Origin: Paracoccus wurundjeri
Lineage (GTDB): Bacteria; Pseudomonadota; Alphaproteobacteria; Rhodobacterales; Rhodobacteraceae
Direction of reading: 5' to 3'
DNA: 64,000 nt
Assembly (NCBI RefSeq): GCF_030678915.1
Contig: NZ_JAUUTZ010000019.1
Location: 26,398-90,397, forward strand
The notes under the pieces are model-generated. The model searched no databases. It saw nothing but the letters and a program-made list of their open reading frames with translations, and had not been told where the DNA came from. Numbering within the stretch: the first letter of the stretch is position 1; every line of letters starts with the position of its first letter. Both the position numbers and the translations under genes were made by a program. Positions 16,917 through 26,012 of the stretch are shown here, one piece after another.

Positions 16917-17596
16917 CCAATCTGGACCGGTTTATCGAGACTTTCCTGAACGGGACGGTTCTGGCGAAATATGCGCCGGAAATCCTGCAGGGTGTCTGGG
17001 TGACGATCGAGCTGTCGGTGCTGATCGTCATCGCGGGCACGCTTTGGGGCGCGTTGCTGGCCTGTATCCGCGCCTATCGGATCTGGCCGATCTCTTTCCT
17101 GATCGTCATCTATGCCGATATCTTCCGCGCCCTGCCGCCGCTGGTGCTGATCCTGCTGGTCTTTTTCGGTTTGCCCAATCTGGGGGTGACCCTGTCCAGC
17201 TTTGCGGTGCTGTTCGTCATCCTTGGCCTGACGCTTGGCGCCTTTGCCGAAGAGATCATCTGGGCCGGCATCACCGCGACCGACAAGGGCCAGTGGGAAG
17301 CTGCGCGTTCGACCGGTCTCGGCTTTACCCAGACCCTGGGCTATGTGGTGCTGCCGCAGGCGGTGCGGATGGTGATCCCGCCGCTGACCAACCGCGCCAT
17401 CGCCATCACCAAGATGACGGCGCTGGGCACGGTGATCGGGGTGCCGGACATCCTGAATCAGGCCACCACGGCGCAAAGTTTTTCGGGCAATGCCTCGCCG
17501 TTGACGCTGGCCGCGCTGGCCTATGTGGTGCTGTTCCTGCCTTTCGTGATCCTGTCGCGCTGGCTGGAAAGCCGCTTTGCCTGGAAAAAGGGCTGA
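16913..17596 (+). CDS. Polar amino-acid-type ABC importer, permease 1
   Basis: 227 residues with about five transmembrane helices and the His/Glu/Gln/Arg/opine-family signature. The conserved loop is [21 protein letters not shown] and the preceding [17 protein letters not shown] segment is typical. ATGA overlap with the ATPase couples the two. It pairs with the next permease. Confidence 0.88.
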   Translation: MTNLDRFIETFLNGTVLAKYAPEILQGVWVTIELSVLIVIAGTLWGALLACIRAYRIWPISFLIVIYADIFRALPPLVLILLVFFGLPNLGVTLSSFAVLFVILGLTLGAFAEEIIWAGITATDKGQWEAARSTGLGFTQTLGYVVLPQAVRMVIPPLTNRAIAITKMTALGTVIGVPDILNQATTAQSFSGNASPLTLAALAYVVLFLPFVILSRWLESRFAWKKG

Positions 17597-17599
17597 GCC

Positions 17600-18265
17600 A
17601 TGGATCAACTGATTTTCCAGTTCTTCAATCTCGCCATCATGGCGGACGCGCTGCCGACCATCCTGCGTGGCCTTGGCATGACCGTACTGATCTGCTGCGC
17701 GGTCATCCCGCTTGGGCTGGCCGGGGGGCTGGCCGCCGCGCTGGCCTCGACCGCCCGGTCGCGCTGGCTGCGCTGGCCCGCCATGGCGCTGGTGGATCTG
17801 TTCCGCGCCATCCCGCCGCTGGTGCTGCTGATCTTCATCTATGCCGGATTGCCCTTTTCGGGCATCCGCCTGTCGCCTTTCGTTGCCGTGGTGCTGGCTT
17901 TCCTGCTGAACAACTCCGCCTATTACGGTGAGGTTTTCCGTGCCGGGCTGATCTCGGTGGGAACGGGGCAATGGGAGGCCGCGCGCTCGACCGGTCTCAC
18001 GCAGCGGCAGACCCTGACCCATGTGATCCTGCCGCAGGCGACGCGCAACGTGCTGCCCGACCTGATCTCGAACACGGTCGAGGTGGTCAAGCTGACCTCG
18101 CTTGCCTCGGTGGTGTCGCTGGGAGAGCTGCTGCACGCAGCCAGCCTTGCCCGCTCGGTGACCTATAACGCCTCGCCGCTCACGCTGGCGGCGGCGATCT
18201 ATCTCGTTCTGTTATGGCCCGTGGTGCGGCTGCTTAGCCGTTACCAGCGCCGTCTTGTCGTCTGA
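17600..18265 (+). CDS. Polar amino-acid-type ABC importer, permease 2
   Basis: 221 residues, same family as the preceding permease, with DLFRAIPPLVLLIFIYAG, the loop [20 protein letters not shown] and a final transmembrane helix. It starts three bases after permease 1. The importer is therefore a binding protein, one ATPase and a permease heterodimer. Confidence 0.88.
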   Translation: MDQLIFQFFNLAIMADALPTILRGLGMTVLICCAVIPLGLAGGLAAALASTARSRWLRWPAMALVDLFRAIPPLVLLIFIYAGLPFSGIRLSPFVAVVLAFLLNNSAYYGEVFRAGLISVGTGQWEAARSTGLTQRQTLTHVILPQATRNVLPDLISNTVEVVKLTSLASVVSLGELLHAASLARSVTYNASPLTLAAAIYLVLLWPVVRLLSRYQRRLVV

Positions 18266-18275
18266 AAGGAAGAAT

Positions 18276-19202
18276 ATGCGAAAAATTGTCATCGGAGCCG
18301 CCCAGATGGGCCCCAACCAGAAAGCCGACAGCCGTGAAACCATTGTCGCCCGGATGCTCGCGCTGCTGGAAGAGGCCGCCCGGAAAGGCTGCACGCTGGT
18401 CGTCTATCCCGAACTGGCACTGACAACATTTTTCCCACGCTGGTACATGGAGGATCCGGCCGAGATCGATCGCTGGTTCGAGTCCGAAATGCCCAATGCC
18501 GCTACGCAACCGCTATTCGACAAGGCTCGTGAATTGCAGGTTGCGATCAGCTTTGGCTATGCGGAACTGACCGAGGACGGGCATCATTTCAACACCCAGA
18601 TCCTGACCGACCGTGACGGCAATATCGTCGCGAAATATCGCAAGATCCATCTGCCGGGGCATTCCGAATGGGATGACGAACGCGCCTTTCAGCATCTGGA
18701 GAAGCGCTATTTCGAACCCGGCGATCTGGGCTTTCCCGTGTGGCGCACACAGGACGCCATTGTCGGCATGCTGATCTGCAATGACCGCCGCTGGCCCGAA
18801 GCCTATCGGGTCATGGGACTGCAAGGGGTCGAACTGGTGATCCTGGGCTACAACACGCCCTCGGTGAACAGTCAGAACAGCGGCGAGGGCGAAGAGAAGC
18901 GGCTTTATCATTCGGAACTGTCGATGACCGCCGCCGCCTATCAGAATTCCACCTGGGTGGTTGGGGTCGCCAAGGCGGGGGATGAGGACGGGCATCCGCT
19001 GATGGGCGGCTCGATCATCGTCGATCCCAATGGCTATGTCGTGGCGCGGGCCAAGACCGATGGCGACGAATTGCTGGTTCATGAATGCGACATGGATCTG
19101 TCGGTCTTCGGCAAGGAAACCATCTTCGACTTCGCCCGCCATCGCCGGATCGAGCATTACGGCCTGATCACCAGCCAGACCGGGGTGGTGCGCAAGGTAT
19201 GA
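18276..19202 (+). CDS. N-carbamoyl-D-amino-acid hydrolase (D-carbamoylase)
   Basis: 308 residues, nitrilase superfamily. It converts N-carbamoyl-D-amino acids to D-amino acid, ammonia and CO2, the last step of the hydantoinase route. The catalytic triad is readable: E46 (YPELALTTFFPRWY), K123 (KYRKIHLPGH) and C168 (LICNDRRWPEAYRVMGL). These blocks and HLEKRYFEPGDLGFPV match the Agrobacterium D-carbamoylase closely, as I recall it. ATG 18276 follows AAAGGAAG; an earlier in-frame ATG at 18255 overlaps the permease and lacks a site. Cytoplasmic. The product may be a D-amino acid or a beta-amino acid depending on the imported ring. Confidence 0.9.
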   Translation: MRKIVIGAAQMGPNQKADSRETIVARMLALLEEAARKGCTLVVYPELALTTFFPRWYMEDPAEIDRWFESEMPNAATQPLFDKARELQVAISFGYAELTEDGHHFNTQILTDRDGNIVAKYRKIHLPGHSEWDDERAFQHLEKRYFEPGDLGFPVWRTQDAIVGMLICNDRRWPEAYRVMGLQGVELVILGYNTPSVNSQNSGEGEEKRLYHSELSMTAAAYQNSTWVVGVAKAGDEDGHPLMGGSIIVDPNGYVVARAKTDGDELLVHECDMDLSVFGKETIFDFARHRRIEHYGLITSQTGVVRKV

Positions 19203-19825
19203 CCACGCAGCTGGACCTGACCGCGCTGCCGCCGCAAGAGCGTTACAAGCTTCTGACGGCGGTGGTGATCCCGCGCCCGGTCGCATGGGTCACCACGCAG
19301 GACAGCCTTGGACAGGTCAATGCCGCGCCGTTTTCCTTTTTCAATGTCTTCGGGCAGGATCCGGCGCTGGTGATCCTTGGGCTGGAACATGCCCGCGACG
19401 GCAGCGGTCCGAAGGACACGGCCCGCAATATCGCGGAAACCGGGGAGTTCGTCGTCAATATCGTGACGCCCGATCTGATCCTGCCGATGGTGGAAACCGC
19501 CGCCTCCTATCCGCCCGGGGTAAGCGAGCCGGAGGCGCTTGACCTGGCGCTTGCCCCATCCGGCCAGGTCGCGCCGCCGCGACTGGCTGCCGCGCCCGTC
19601 GCGATCGAATGCCGGCTAAGGGATACGCTGCGCTATTCCGATGAACGCGATATCGTCGTGGGAGAGGCGCTGGCGCTTTCCGCCCGCGACGGGCTGATCG
19701 ATACCGACAGGATGCATGTCGACTGGGGCGGAGATTTTCCGATCGCCCGGCTTTTTGCCGACCGCTACGCGCGGCTTGAAGAGATCGCCCGCCATCCCAT
19801 TCCCGAACCCAAGGAGCAGCCATGA
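19199..19825 (+). CDS. Flavin reductase-like (DIM6/NTAB) FMN-binding protein
   Basis: 208 residues with the split-barrel motif VIPRPVAWVTTQDSLGQVNA followed by APFSFFNVFGQDPALVILGL, the FMN-binding region of this family. Members either reduce flavin for a partner oxygenase or act as FMN-dependent proteins on their own. No monooxygenase is encoded nearby in this operon, so the partner or substrate is unclear. ATGA overlap with the carbamoylase and with the next gene shows that it belongs to the operon. Confidence 0.8.
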   Translation: MTTQLDLTALPPQERYKLLTAVVIPRPVAWVTTQDSLGQVNAAPFSFFNVFGQDPALVILGLEHARDGSGPKDTARNIAETGEFVVNIVTPDLILPMVETAASYPPGVSEPEALDLALAPSGQVAPPRLAAAPVAIECRLRDTLRYSDERDIVVGEALALSARDGLIDTDRMHVDWGGDFPIARLFADRYARLEEIARHPIPEPKEQP

Positions 19826-20757
19826 CCGAACTGATTCACCGCAACTCTTCAGGCGTGTTCGTGATCGCCGCCACGCCTTTCACCGAGGATGGGGCGCTTG
19901 ATCTCGGGTCGGCCGACCGGATGGTCGATTTCTATCTGGAGTGCGGCGTCACCGGCATGACCATCCTTGGCATCATGGGTGAGGCACCGAAACTTTCGGA
20001 TGCTGAATCGCGCATTTTTGCCAAGCGCGTTCTTGACCGTGTCGGCGACCGGGTTCCGGTTATCGTCGGCGTTTCGGGGGGCGGTCTTGATCCGATGCGT
20101 AGCCTGACCGCCGATGTCATGGCGGCGGGCGCGGCGGGCGTCATGGTCGCGCCCATGCAGGGCATGGGGCCGGAAGACCGGCTGGAAGGCTATTTCGCAC
20201 AGGTCTGCAAGGCGCTTGGCCCGGATGTGCCGGTCTGCCTGCAAGACTATCCGCAGACCTCCAACGCCCGCTTCTCGGTCGACAGCATCCTGAGGATCAC
20301 GCGGGACAACCCTCAGATCGTCATGCTGAAGCATGAGGACTGGCCGGGTCTTGCCAAGTTGTCGCGGGTGCGTGCCGAAACCGGCACGGCGGATCAGCCG
20401 CGCCTGTCGATCCTGACCGGCAATTCCGCGCTATTCCTGCCGCAAGAGATGCAGCGCGGCGCGGATGGCGCGATGACCGGCTTCGCCTTTCCCGAGATGA
20501 TGGTGCAGGTTGTCGAGCTTGCTTTGAAAGGCGATCATGACCGGGCTGAGGATATCTTTGACGCTTATCTGCCGCTGGTGCGCTATGAGCAGCAATTGGG
20601 GCTGGGTCTTGCCATCCGCAAGGAGACCCTGCGCCGCCGCGGGGTTATCGCCTGTGCCCGGGTGCGCGCGCCGGGTCCGGTCATGAGTAAGACCGACCAT
20701 GATGAACTGACGCGGCTGACATCGCGTCTTGAAAAACGACTGAAGGAGCTGGGCTGA
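19822..20757 (+). CDS. DapA/HpaI-type class I aldolase/lyase family protein
   Basis: 311 residues, dihydrodipicolinate synthase family TIM barrel. IAATPFTEDGALDL, the loop GITIL-like MTILGIMGEAPKLSDAE and the Schiff-base lysine segment IVMLKHEDWPGL (with DYPQTS upstream for the Tyr) are visible. Such proteins catalyse pyruvate-type aldol or retro-aldol, or hydrolyse/dehydrate sugar or keto acids. Its role in a hydantoin operon is unknown; it may act on the carbon skeleton after deamination. Confidence 0.8.
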   Translation: MTELIHRNSSGVFVIAATPFTEDGALDLGSADRMVDFYLECGVTGMTILGIMGEAPKLSDAESRIFAKRVLDRVGDRVPVIVGVSGGGLDPMRSLTADVMAAGAAGVMVAPMQGMGPEDRLEGYFAQVCKALGPDVPVCLQDYPQTSNARFSVDSILRITRDNPQIVMLKHEDWPGLAKLSRVRAETGTADQPRLSILTGNSALFLPQEMQRGADGAMTGFAFPEMMVQVVELALKGDHDRAEDIFDAYLPLVRYEQQLGLGLAIRKETLRRRGVIACARVRAPGPVMSKTDHDELTRLTSRLEKRLKELG

Positions 20758-21545
20758 TGGATCTGGGACTAAAGGGCAAACGCGCATTGGTCATGTCGTC
20801 GTCTCGGGGGTTGGGGTTGGGCATCGCCCAGGCCCTGGCTGAGGAAGGTGCCGATGTCCTGCTGACGGGGCGCAGCGCCGACAGACTGGCGCAGGAGGCC
20901 GGGGCGATCACTGCGAAGGGTGCAGGCAGGGCCGATTGGGTGACCTGCGACCTTGCGCAGGAGGATGCCGCCGACAGGCTGGCGCAGGCGGTCAAGGAAA
21001 AGCTGGGCGCGGCGGATATCCTTGTGGCCAATACCGGCGGGCCGCCTCCCGGAAAGATGGTCGATGCCGATCTTGCGGCCCTTGGCGCACAGTTCAACCA
21101 GATGGTGCTGCGGGTGATGGAAACCGCCGACCGGCTGCTGCCCGCGATGCGCGCCGCAGGCTGGGGCCGTATCCTGACCATCGGTTCTTCCGGTGTGGTC
21201 CAGCCGATCCCGAATCTGGCGATGTCGAACACACTGCGCTCGGCGCTGGTGGGCTGGTCGAAATCGCTGTCCAACGACCTTGCGGCAGAGGGGATCACCG
21301 TCAACATGCTGCTTCCGGGCCGCATTCATACCCAACGAACGGATGAGCTGGACGCAGCCGCCGCCAAGCGCACTGGAACTTCGGTAGAGGAGGTGCGTGC
21401 CGCCTCGGTCAAAACCATCCCGGCGGGTCGCTATGGCAGGGTTGAGGAATTCGCCAAGACCGCTACTTTCCTTGTCTCGGAACCCGCCAGCTATATCACC
21501 GGCAGCCTTGTGCGCTGTGACGGCGGCTCGATCAGATCGGTGTGA
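20757..21545 (+). CDS. Short-chain dehydrogenase/reductase
   Basis: 262 residues, classical SDR. The cofactor motif is MSSSRGLGLGIAQAL instead of TGxxxGIG, so the first glycine is replaced by serine; NTGGPPPGKM replaces NNAG. The catalytic Ser-Tyr-Lys region reads GSSGVVQPIPNLAMSNTLRSALVG, with no clear Tyr-x-x-x-Lys: the Tyr position appears to be an asparagine/methionine context (N-L-A-M-S-N). This departs from the active-site norm and matches a group of SDR annotated as 3-oxoacyl reductase-like. It overlaps the previous stop by one base. Confidence 0.8.
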   Translation: MDLGLKGKRALVMSSSRGLGLGIAQALAEEGADVLLTGRSADRLAQEAGAITAKGAGRADWVTCDLAQEDAADRLAQAVKEKLGAADILVANTGGPPPGKMVDADLAALGAQFNQMVLRVMETADRLLPAMRAAGWGRILTIGSSGVVQPIPNLAMSNTLRSALVGWSKSLSNDLAAEGITVNMLLPGRIHTQRTDELDAAAAKRTGTSVEEVRAASVKTIPAGRYGRVEEFAKTATFLVSEPASYITGSLVRCDGGSIRSV

Positions 21546-21547
21546 CC

Positions 21548-23008
21548 ATGGAACTTGATCTCGTCATCACAAACGGAACCGTCGCAACTGCATCGGATAC
21601 GTTCCGTGCCGATATCGGTATCCGCGACGGGCGTATCGCCGCCATCGCCGACAATCTGCACGGCACGCGCGAGATCGACGCACGCGGCAAGCTGGTCCTG
21701 CCCGGCGGGATCGAGGCGCATTGCCATATCGCGCAGGAAAGCGCGACCGGCGGCATGACGGCAGATGATTACCGAAGCGGGTCGATCTCGGCGGCATTCG
21801 GCGGCAATTCCTGCTTTATCCCCTTCGCCGCCCAGCATCGCGGCATGGGCGTGACCGAGACGCTGGATCTTTACGACAGCCGGGCGCAGGGCAATTCGGT
21901 GATCGATTACGGCTATCACCTGATCGTCGCCGATCCGACCGAGGAGGCTTTGCACAAGGAACTTCCGCAGGCATTCGCCCGTGGGATCACCTCGTTCAAG
22001 GTGTTCATGACTTATGATCTGATGAAGATCGACGACGGGCAGTTCCTCGATATCCTGTCGGTGGCCAAGACGCATGGCGCATTGACGATGGTCCATGCCG
22101 AGAATTCCGGCATCATCCGGTGGATCTCGGACAGGCTGGTTGCGGCGGGTCATACGCAGCCGCGCTATCACGCCATAAGCCACCCGGCGGCGGCCGAAAC
22201 CGAGGCGATCAACCGTGCGATCACGCTGGCGCGCTTTGTCGATGCGCCGCTGCTGATCGTGCATGTCTCGACACCCGAAGGTGCGGGAATGGTGGCGCAG
22301 GCGCGGCTGGAGGGCGCGAAGATCTTTGGCGAGACCTGCCCGCAATATCTGTTTCTGACCAAAGAGGATCTGGACCGCCCCGGCATGGAGGGGGCCAAGT
22401 TCATGTGCTCGCCCCCCGTCCGCGACACCGAAACGCAAGAAGCACTTTGGCGGCATCTTCAGGCAGGCACATTCTCGGTCTTTTCCTCGGATCACGCGCC
22501 CTATCGCTTTGACGAAAGCGGCAAGCTGGCGAAAGGCCCCGATGCGACATTCAAGCAGATCGCCAATGGCATGCCGGGGCTGGCGCTGCGCCTGCCGCTG
22601 CTGTTCTCGGAAGGTGTCCGGGCCGGGCGGATCACGCTGAACCAGTTCGTGGCGCTTGGCGCGACCAATGCCGCCAAGCTGTACGGGATGCATCCCGAAA
22701 AGGGCACGATCGCCATCGGTGCGGATGCCGATATCGCCATCTGGGATCCCGAAGAGACCCGGATCGTCACCGTGGCCGATCAGCATGACAATATGGATTA
22801 TACGCCCTTCGAGGGCCGGCAGATCACCGGCTGGCCAGTCACCGTGCTGTCACGCGGGGAAACCGTGATGGATGGCGGCAAGCTGGTGGCGCAGCCGGGG
22901 CGCGGTAAATTCATCGCCCGTCGCCCGCCGGATTTCACCGGCTATCCGGGCACCCGGACGCCCGAACTTGATCCGGCGCGGAATTTCGGGGCGGAGATCG
23001 CGCCATGA
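21548..23008 (+). CDS. D-hydantoinase / dihydropyrimidinase
   Basis: 486 residues, cyclic amidohydrolase. It opens hydantoin or dihydropyrimidine rings to N-carbamoyl acids. All six metal ligands are at canonical positions: H58 and H60 (EAHCH), carboxylated K151 (SFKVFMTYD), H183 (MVHAEN), H239 (IVHVST) and D315 (FSSDHAP). Cytoplasmic, normally a tetramer with two zinc ions. ATG 21548 is preferred; a GTG at 21542 would overlap the SDR stop as GTGA and add two residues. It works with the racemase and D-carbamoylase of the same operon. Confidence 0.92.
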   Translation: MELDLVITNGTVATASDTFRADIGIRDGRIAAIADNLHGTREIDARGKLVLPGGIEAHCHIAQESATGGMTADDYRSGSISAAFGGNSCFIPFAAQHRGMGVTETLDLYDSRAQGNSVIDYGYHLIVADPTEEALHKELPQAFARGITSFKVFMTYDLMKIDDGQFLDILSVAKTHGALTMVHAENSGIIRWISDRLVAAGHTQPRYHAISHPAAAETEAINRAITLARFVDAPLLIVHVSTPEGAGMVAQARLEGAKIFGETCPQYLFLTKEDLDRPGMEGAKFMCSPPVRDTETQEALWRHLQAGTFSVFSSDHAPYRFDESGKLAKGPDATFKQIANGMPGLALRLPLLFSEGVRAGRITLNQFVALGATNAAKLYGMHPEKGTIAIGADADIAIWDPEETRIVTVADQHDNMDYTPFEGRQITGWPVTVLSRGETVMDGGKLVAQPGRGKFIARRPPDFTGYPGTRTPELDPARNFGAEIAP

Positions 23009-23649
23009 CCGGTCCCATCGTCGTCATCAATCCCAATTCGAACCAGGCGGTGACCGATGGGCTGGAACAGGCGCTGGCGGCTTTTCGCTGCGGAGTTGGG
23101 ATCGATTGCGTGACCCTGAGCGAAGGACCGTTTGGCATCGAAAGCCAGTATCACGTCGAACAGGTCGCATTACCATTGGCCGCGCTTGTGAAAAGCCGGG
23201 CCGATGCCTCGGCCTTCGTCATCGCATGCTATTCGGATCCCGGTCTGGATTTGTGCCGCGCGACCGCGACCGTGCCGGTCTTGGGCATTCAGGAATCCGG
23301 CGTGCTGACGGCGCTTGCGCGCGGCGACCGTTTCGGCGTTCTCGCCATTGCCGAAGCGTCAATCCCGCGCCATCTGCGCTATCTGCGACGGATGGGCGTC
23401 ATCGACCGGCTGGCGGGCGAGCGGGCACTGAATATGAGCGTCGATGAAAGCGCGCGTGGCGAAGGCACATTCGACCGGCTGGTCAAGGTCGGTCATGCCC
23501 TGATCTCGGATGGCGCCGATGTCCTGATCCTTGGTTGCGCGGGGATGGCCCGCCATCGCGCGGCGCTTGAAGCGAAGCTGCATCGCCCGGTGATCGACCC
23601 GACTCAAGCCGCCGTGGCGATGGCGCTTGGCGCGGTGCTGAATGGCTGA
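23005..23649 (+). CDS. Asp/Glu/hydantoin racemase family protein (hydantoin racemase)
   Basis: 214 residues with the two active-site cysteines of the family: C75 in FVIACYSDPG and C178 in LILGCAGMA. The N-terminal VVINPNSNQAVTDGL is the phosphate-loop-like start of hydantoin racemases. It probably interconverts L- and D-5-substituted hydantoins so the D-specific hydantoinase can use both. It ends the operon and overlaps the hydantoinase by ATGA. Confidence 0.87.
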   Translation: MTGPIVVINPNSNQAVTDGLEQALAAFRCGVGIDCVTLSEGPFGIESQYHVEQVALPLAALVKSRADASAFVIACYSDPGLDLCRATATVPVLGIQESGVLTALARGDRFGVLAIAEASIPRHLRYLRRMGVIDRLAGERALNMSVDESARGEGTFDRLVKVGHALISDGADVLILGCAGMARHRAALEAKLHRPVIDPTQAAVAMALGAVLNG

Positions 23650-23712
23650 CATCACCCCGGCCCGGATGAATGGCGTCGCCGCAATGGTATGCCGCTTTGA
23701 TATATACGCGCG

Positions 23713-23758
23713 ACCCGTGACCGCCGAACCGCCGCTTGGTGGCGCGCATTTCACGGGT
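23713..23758. terminator. Possible terminator structure between convergent operons
   Basis: ACCCGTGA (23713-23720) and TCACGGGT (23751-23758) form an 8-bp stem around a GC-rich 30-base loop that can itself fold. It is placed between the racemase stop and the stop of the convergent Mo-dehydrogenase gene. No T-tract is present. Confidence 0.35.
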
Positions 23759-23765
23759 TCGGGCT

Positions 23766-26012
23766 TCAGACGCCCAGCACCGTCTTCACCCTTTCGCGGG
23801 TGAAGGGCAGATCATAGATGCGCTTGCCTGTCGCGTGCCTGAAGGCATTGCCGATAGCGGCCCCGGTCGGCCCCTGGGCCGCTTCGGCAACGCCAAGATA
23901 AGGTGTCCCCGGATTATCGACCACCACCACATCGATACTGTCGGGAATGGCGCTGAACCGCGCGATGGGATAGGCTGACCAATCCGGCGACTGGATGCGG
24001 GTCCGGTCGAATTGCACGGCTTCGTATAGCGTCCAGCTCATCGATTGAATAATGCCGCCCTCGGTCTGGTTGATGATGGCATCGGGCGCAACCGCCTCGC
24101 CGCAATCGACGGCGCAAGCGACATGCGAGATTTTCACGATCCCGGTTTCCCGGTCGACCGCCGCCTCCAGCGCGATCGCCAGATAGGCGGCGTGGTTTTT
24201 ATATTGGGCGAAAGCGAAGCCCCGTCCGCGCCCTTGCGGCAGGGGATCATCACTCCAGCCGAATTTCTCCGCTGCGGTCTCGATGACTGTTCGGGCCCGC
24301 GGATCCGTCATATGCCGCAGCCGGAATTCGACCGGATCGGTTTCGGCAGCCTCTGCCAACTCATCCATGAAGCTTTCGAGCGAAAAGATATTGCAATAGG
24401 CGCCCAGACCCCGCAGCGCGGAAACCCGCACCGGCATATCGGGGACGAAATGCCAGTTCACCCGCTGGTTGGGGATATCATAAAGCGGAATGGCATTGCG
24501 GTCGCCATTGCCTGACGGCGAGATCTGAAGCTTGGCCGGCTCAAGCTGGAAATGCCTGCCCATCAGCCTGGCGGCGATCAGCGATCCTGCCGAGCCCGGC
24601 CGGGTGCTGTGGCTGTTGCTCCACAGATCGTACCGCCAGTCGACAATCTTGCCGCTGTCGTCGAGCGTGGCACTGACGCGGGTCAGCATGCCCGCTCCAT
24701 AGGGTTCCCAAAGATGTTCCTGCTCGCGCGTCCATTGCACGCGGATGGGTTTCCCCGGCAGCCATTTGGCGATGAGCGCGGCATCCGCCGCCGCGTCATC
24801 GGCGCCGTTATGACCATAGCAGCCCGAGCCTTCGACATGAATGCAGCGAACCTTCTCGGGCGGAAGGTCAAGCATCTCGGCAAGCGCGTCGCGGTCGGGA
24901 TAAACGCCTTGCGTATGAGTCCAGACCGTCATTGCGCCATTCTCGAACTGAGCTATCGCGGCAGAGGGGCCGATCGATCCGTGCATCTGGTAAGGACGGG
25001 TGAACCGGGCCTGCAGGGTCCTGGCTCCGGAAACGGATTCCGCCCCGACCGAAGCGACCGACCCGGTTTCGGACACCGCGCTTTCCAGAAAGGCGGGAAT
25101 GTCGTTCTGGTCCGGCAGGTTTTCCTTTTCGTCCCATTTCGCCGTGGCATAGGCTGCCCGCATTGCGGTGATGGCCTGAAATTCCTGTTCGGCGATGACG
25201 GCCAGGAAATCGCCGTCGCGCACCAGCGTTACCACGCCCGGCATGGATGTGATCGCATCCTCGTCGATTTCTGCCAGCCGTGCGGTATAGGCGGGCGGCC
25301 GCACGATGCGCGCATGCAGCATGCCCTCGGGCCGCAAATCCTGCACGAATGCCGCGCCGCCGGTGACCTTGGCGGGGATGTCTACCCGCGCGAAGAGTTT
25401 GCCGATGGCATGATAGCTGTCGGGCGATTTGAGCGGCACGTTACCGGTTGCGTCGACATGCAGAAGATCGTCCGCGACGATCTCGCCATAGCCAAGCGTG
25501 CGGCCATCGGATGCGACGATCCGGCCATTCTCGGCCCTGAGATCCTTTGCCGGAATGCCAAGCTTTTCACTTGCCTGCCGGATCATGATCTCGCGCACCT
25601 CCGCCGAGGCGTGGCGAATGGCCGTGCCGCTGTTCTGGATGGTCTGGCTGCCCGCGGTATATCCCTCATTCGGGGTCTGTCCGGTATCGGCGGTGATCAG
25701 CTCGATAGTGGCCGGATCCATCTCGAGCTCTTCCGCCGCGATCTGCCGAAGCGCGGTTTTCGTGCCTTGCCCAAGCTCTACCTTGCCGGTGAAGACCGTC
25801 ACCTTGCCATTCGCATCGATCCTGATCCACGCGTCAAGCGAGGGTGTCTCGGCGAGACTGCCGGGCAGCTCCGGATTCTGCGGTGCGGGAGTGGCGGGCG
25901 TCGCCACCTCGCCTTCCTGCGCCACGGCGGGGATCGCGAAAGAGACGACAAGCGCGCCTGTCCCGGCAAGGAAACCGCGGCGCGTGGCGTTCAGAGGAGT
26001 CGAAATATTCAT
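23766..26012 (-). CDS. Aldehyde/isoquinoline-type oxidoreductase, molybdopterin-binding subunit (Tat-exported)
   Basis: 748 residues. A twin-arginine signal (ATRRGFLAGTGALVVSFAIP) sends it to the periplasm folded with its molybdopterin cytosine dinucleotide cofactor. Xanthine oxidase-family motifs include VELGQGTKTALRQIAAEEL, GSQTIQNSG, VRVSALRGLGAYCN, and the C-terminal YLGVAEAAQGPTGAAIGNA, whose Glu should be the catalytic glutamate. This resembles the IorB/AldF group, which oxidises aldehydes or N-heterocycles. It is the last gene of a three-gene minus-strand operon. The start is one of two adjacent ATGs (26015 or 26012); the second has better spacing from GAGAGG. Confidence 0.87.
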   Translation of the reverse strand: MNISTPLNATRRGFLAGTGALVVSFAIPAVAQEGEVATPATPAPQNPELPGSLAETPSLDAWIRIDANGKVTVFTGKVELGQGTKTALRQIAAEELEMDPATIELITADTGQTPNEGYTAGSQTIQNSGTAIRHASAEVREIMIRQASEKLGIPAKDLRAENGRIVASDGRTLGYGEIVADDLLHVDATGNVPLKSPDSYHAIGKLFARVDIPAKVTGGAAFVQDLRPEGMLHARIVRPPAYTARLAEIDEDAITSMPGVVTLVRDGDFLAVIAEQEFQAITAMRAAYATAKWDEKENLPDQNDIPAFLESAVSETGSVASVGAESVSGARTLQARFTRPYQMHGSIGPSAAIAQFENGAMTVWTHTQGVYPDRDALAEMLDLPPEKVRCIHVEGSGCYGHNGADDAAADAALIAKWLPGKPIRVQWTREQEHLWEPYGAGMLTRVSATLDDSGKIVDWRYDLWSNSHSTRPGSAGSLIAARLMGRHFQLEPAKLQISPSGNGDRNAIPLYDIPNQRVNWHFVPDMPVRVSALRGLGAYCNIFSLESFMDELAEAAETDPVEFRLRHMTDPRARTVIETAAEKFGWSDDPLPQGRGRGFAFAQYKNHAAYLAIALEAAVDRETGIVKISHVACAVDCGEAVAPDAIINQTEGGIIQSMSWTLYEAVQFDRTRIQSPDWSAYPIARFSAIPDSIDVVVVDNPGTPYLGVAEAAQGPTGAAIGNAFRHATGKRIYDLPFTRERVKTVLGV

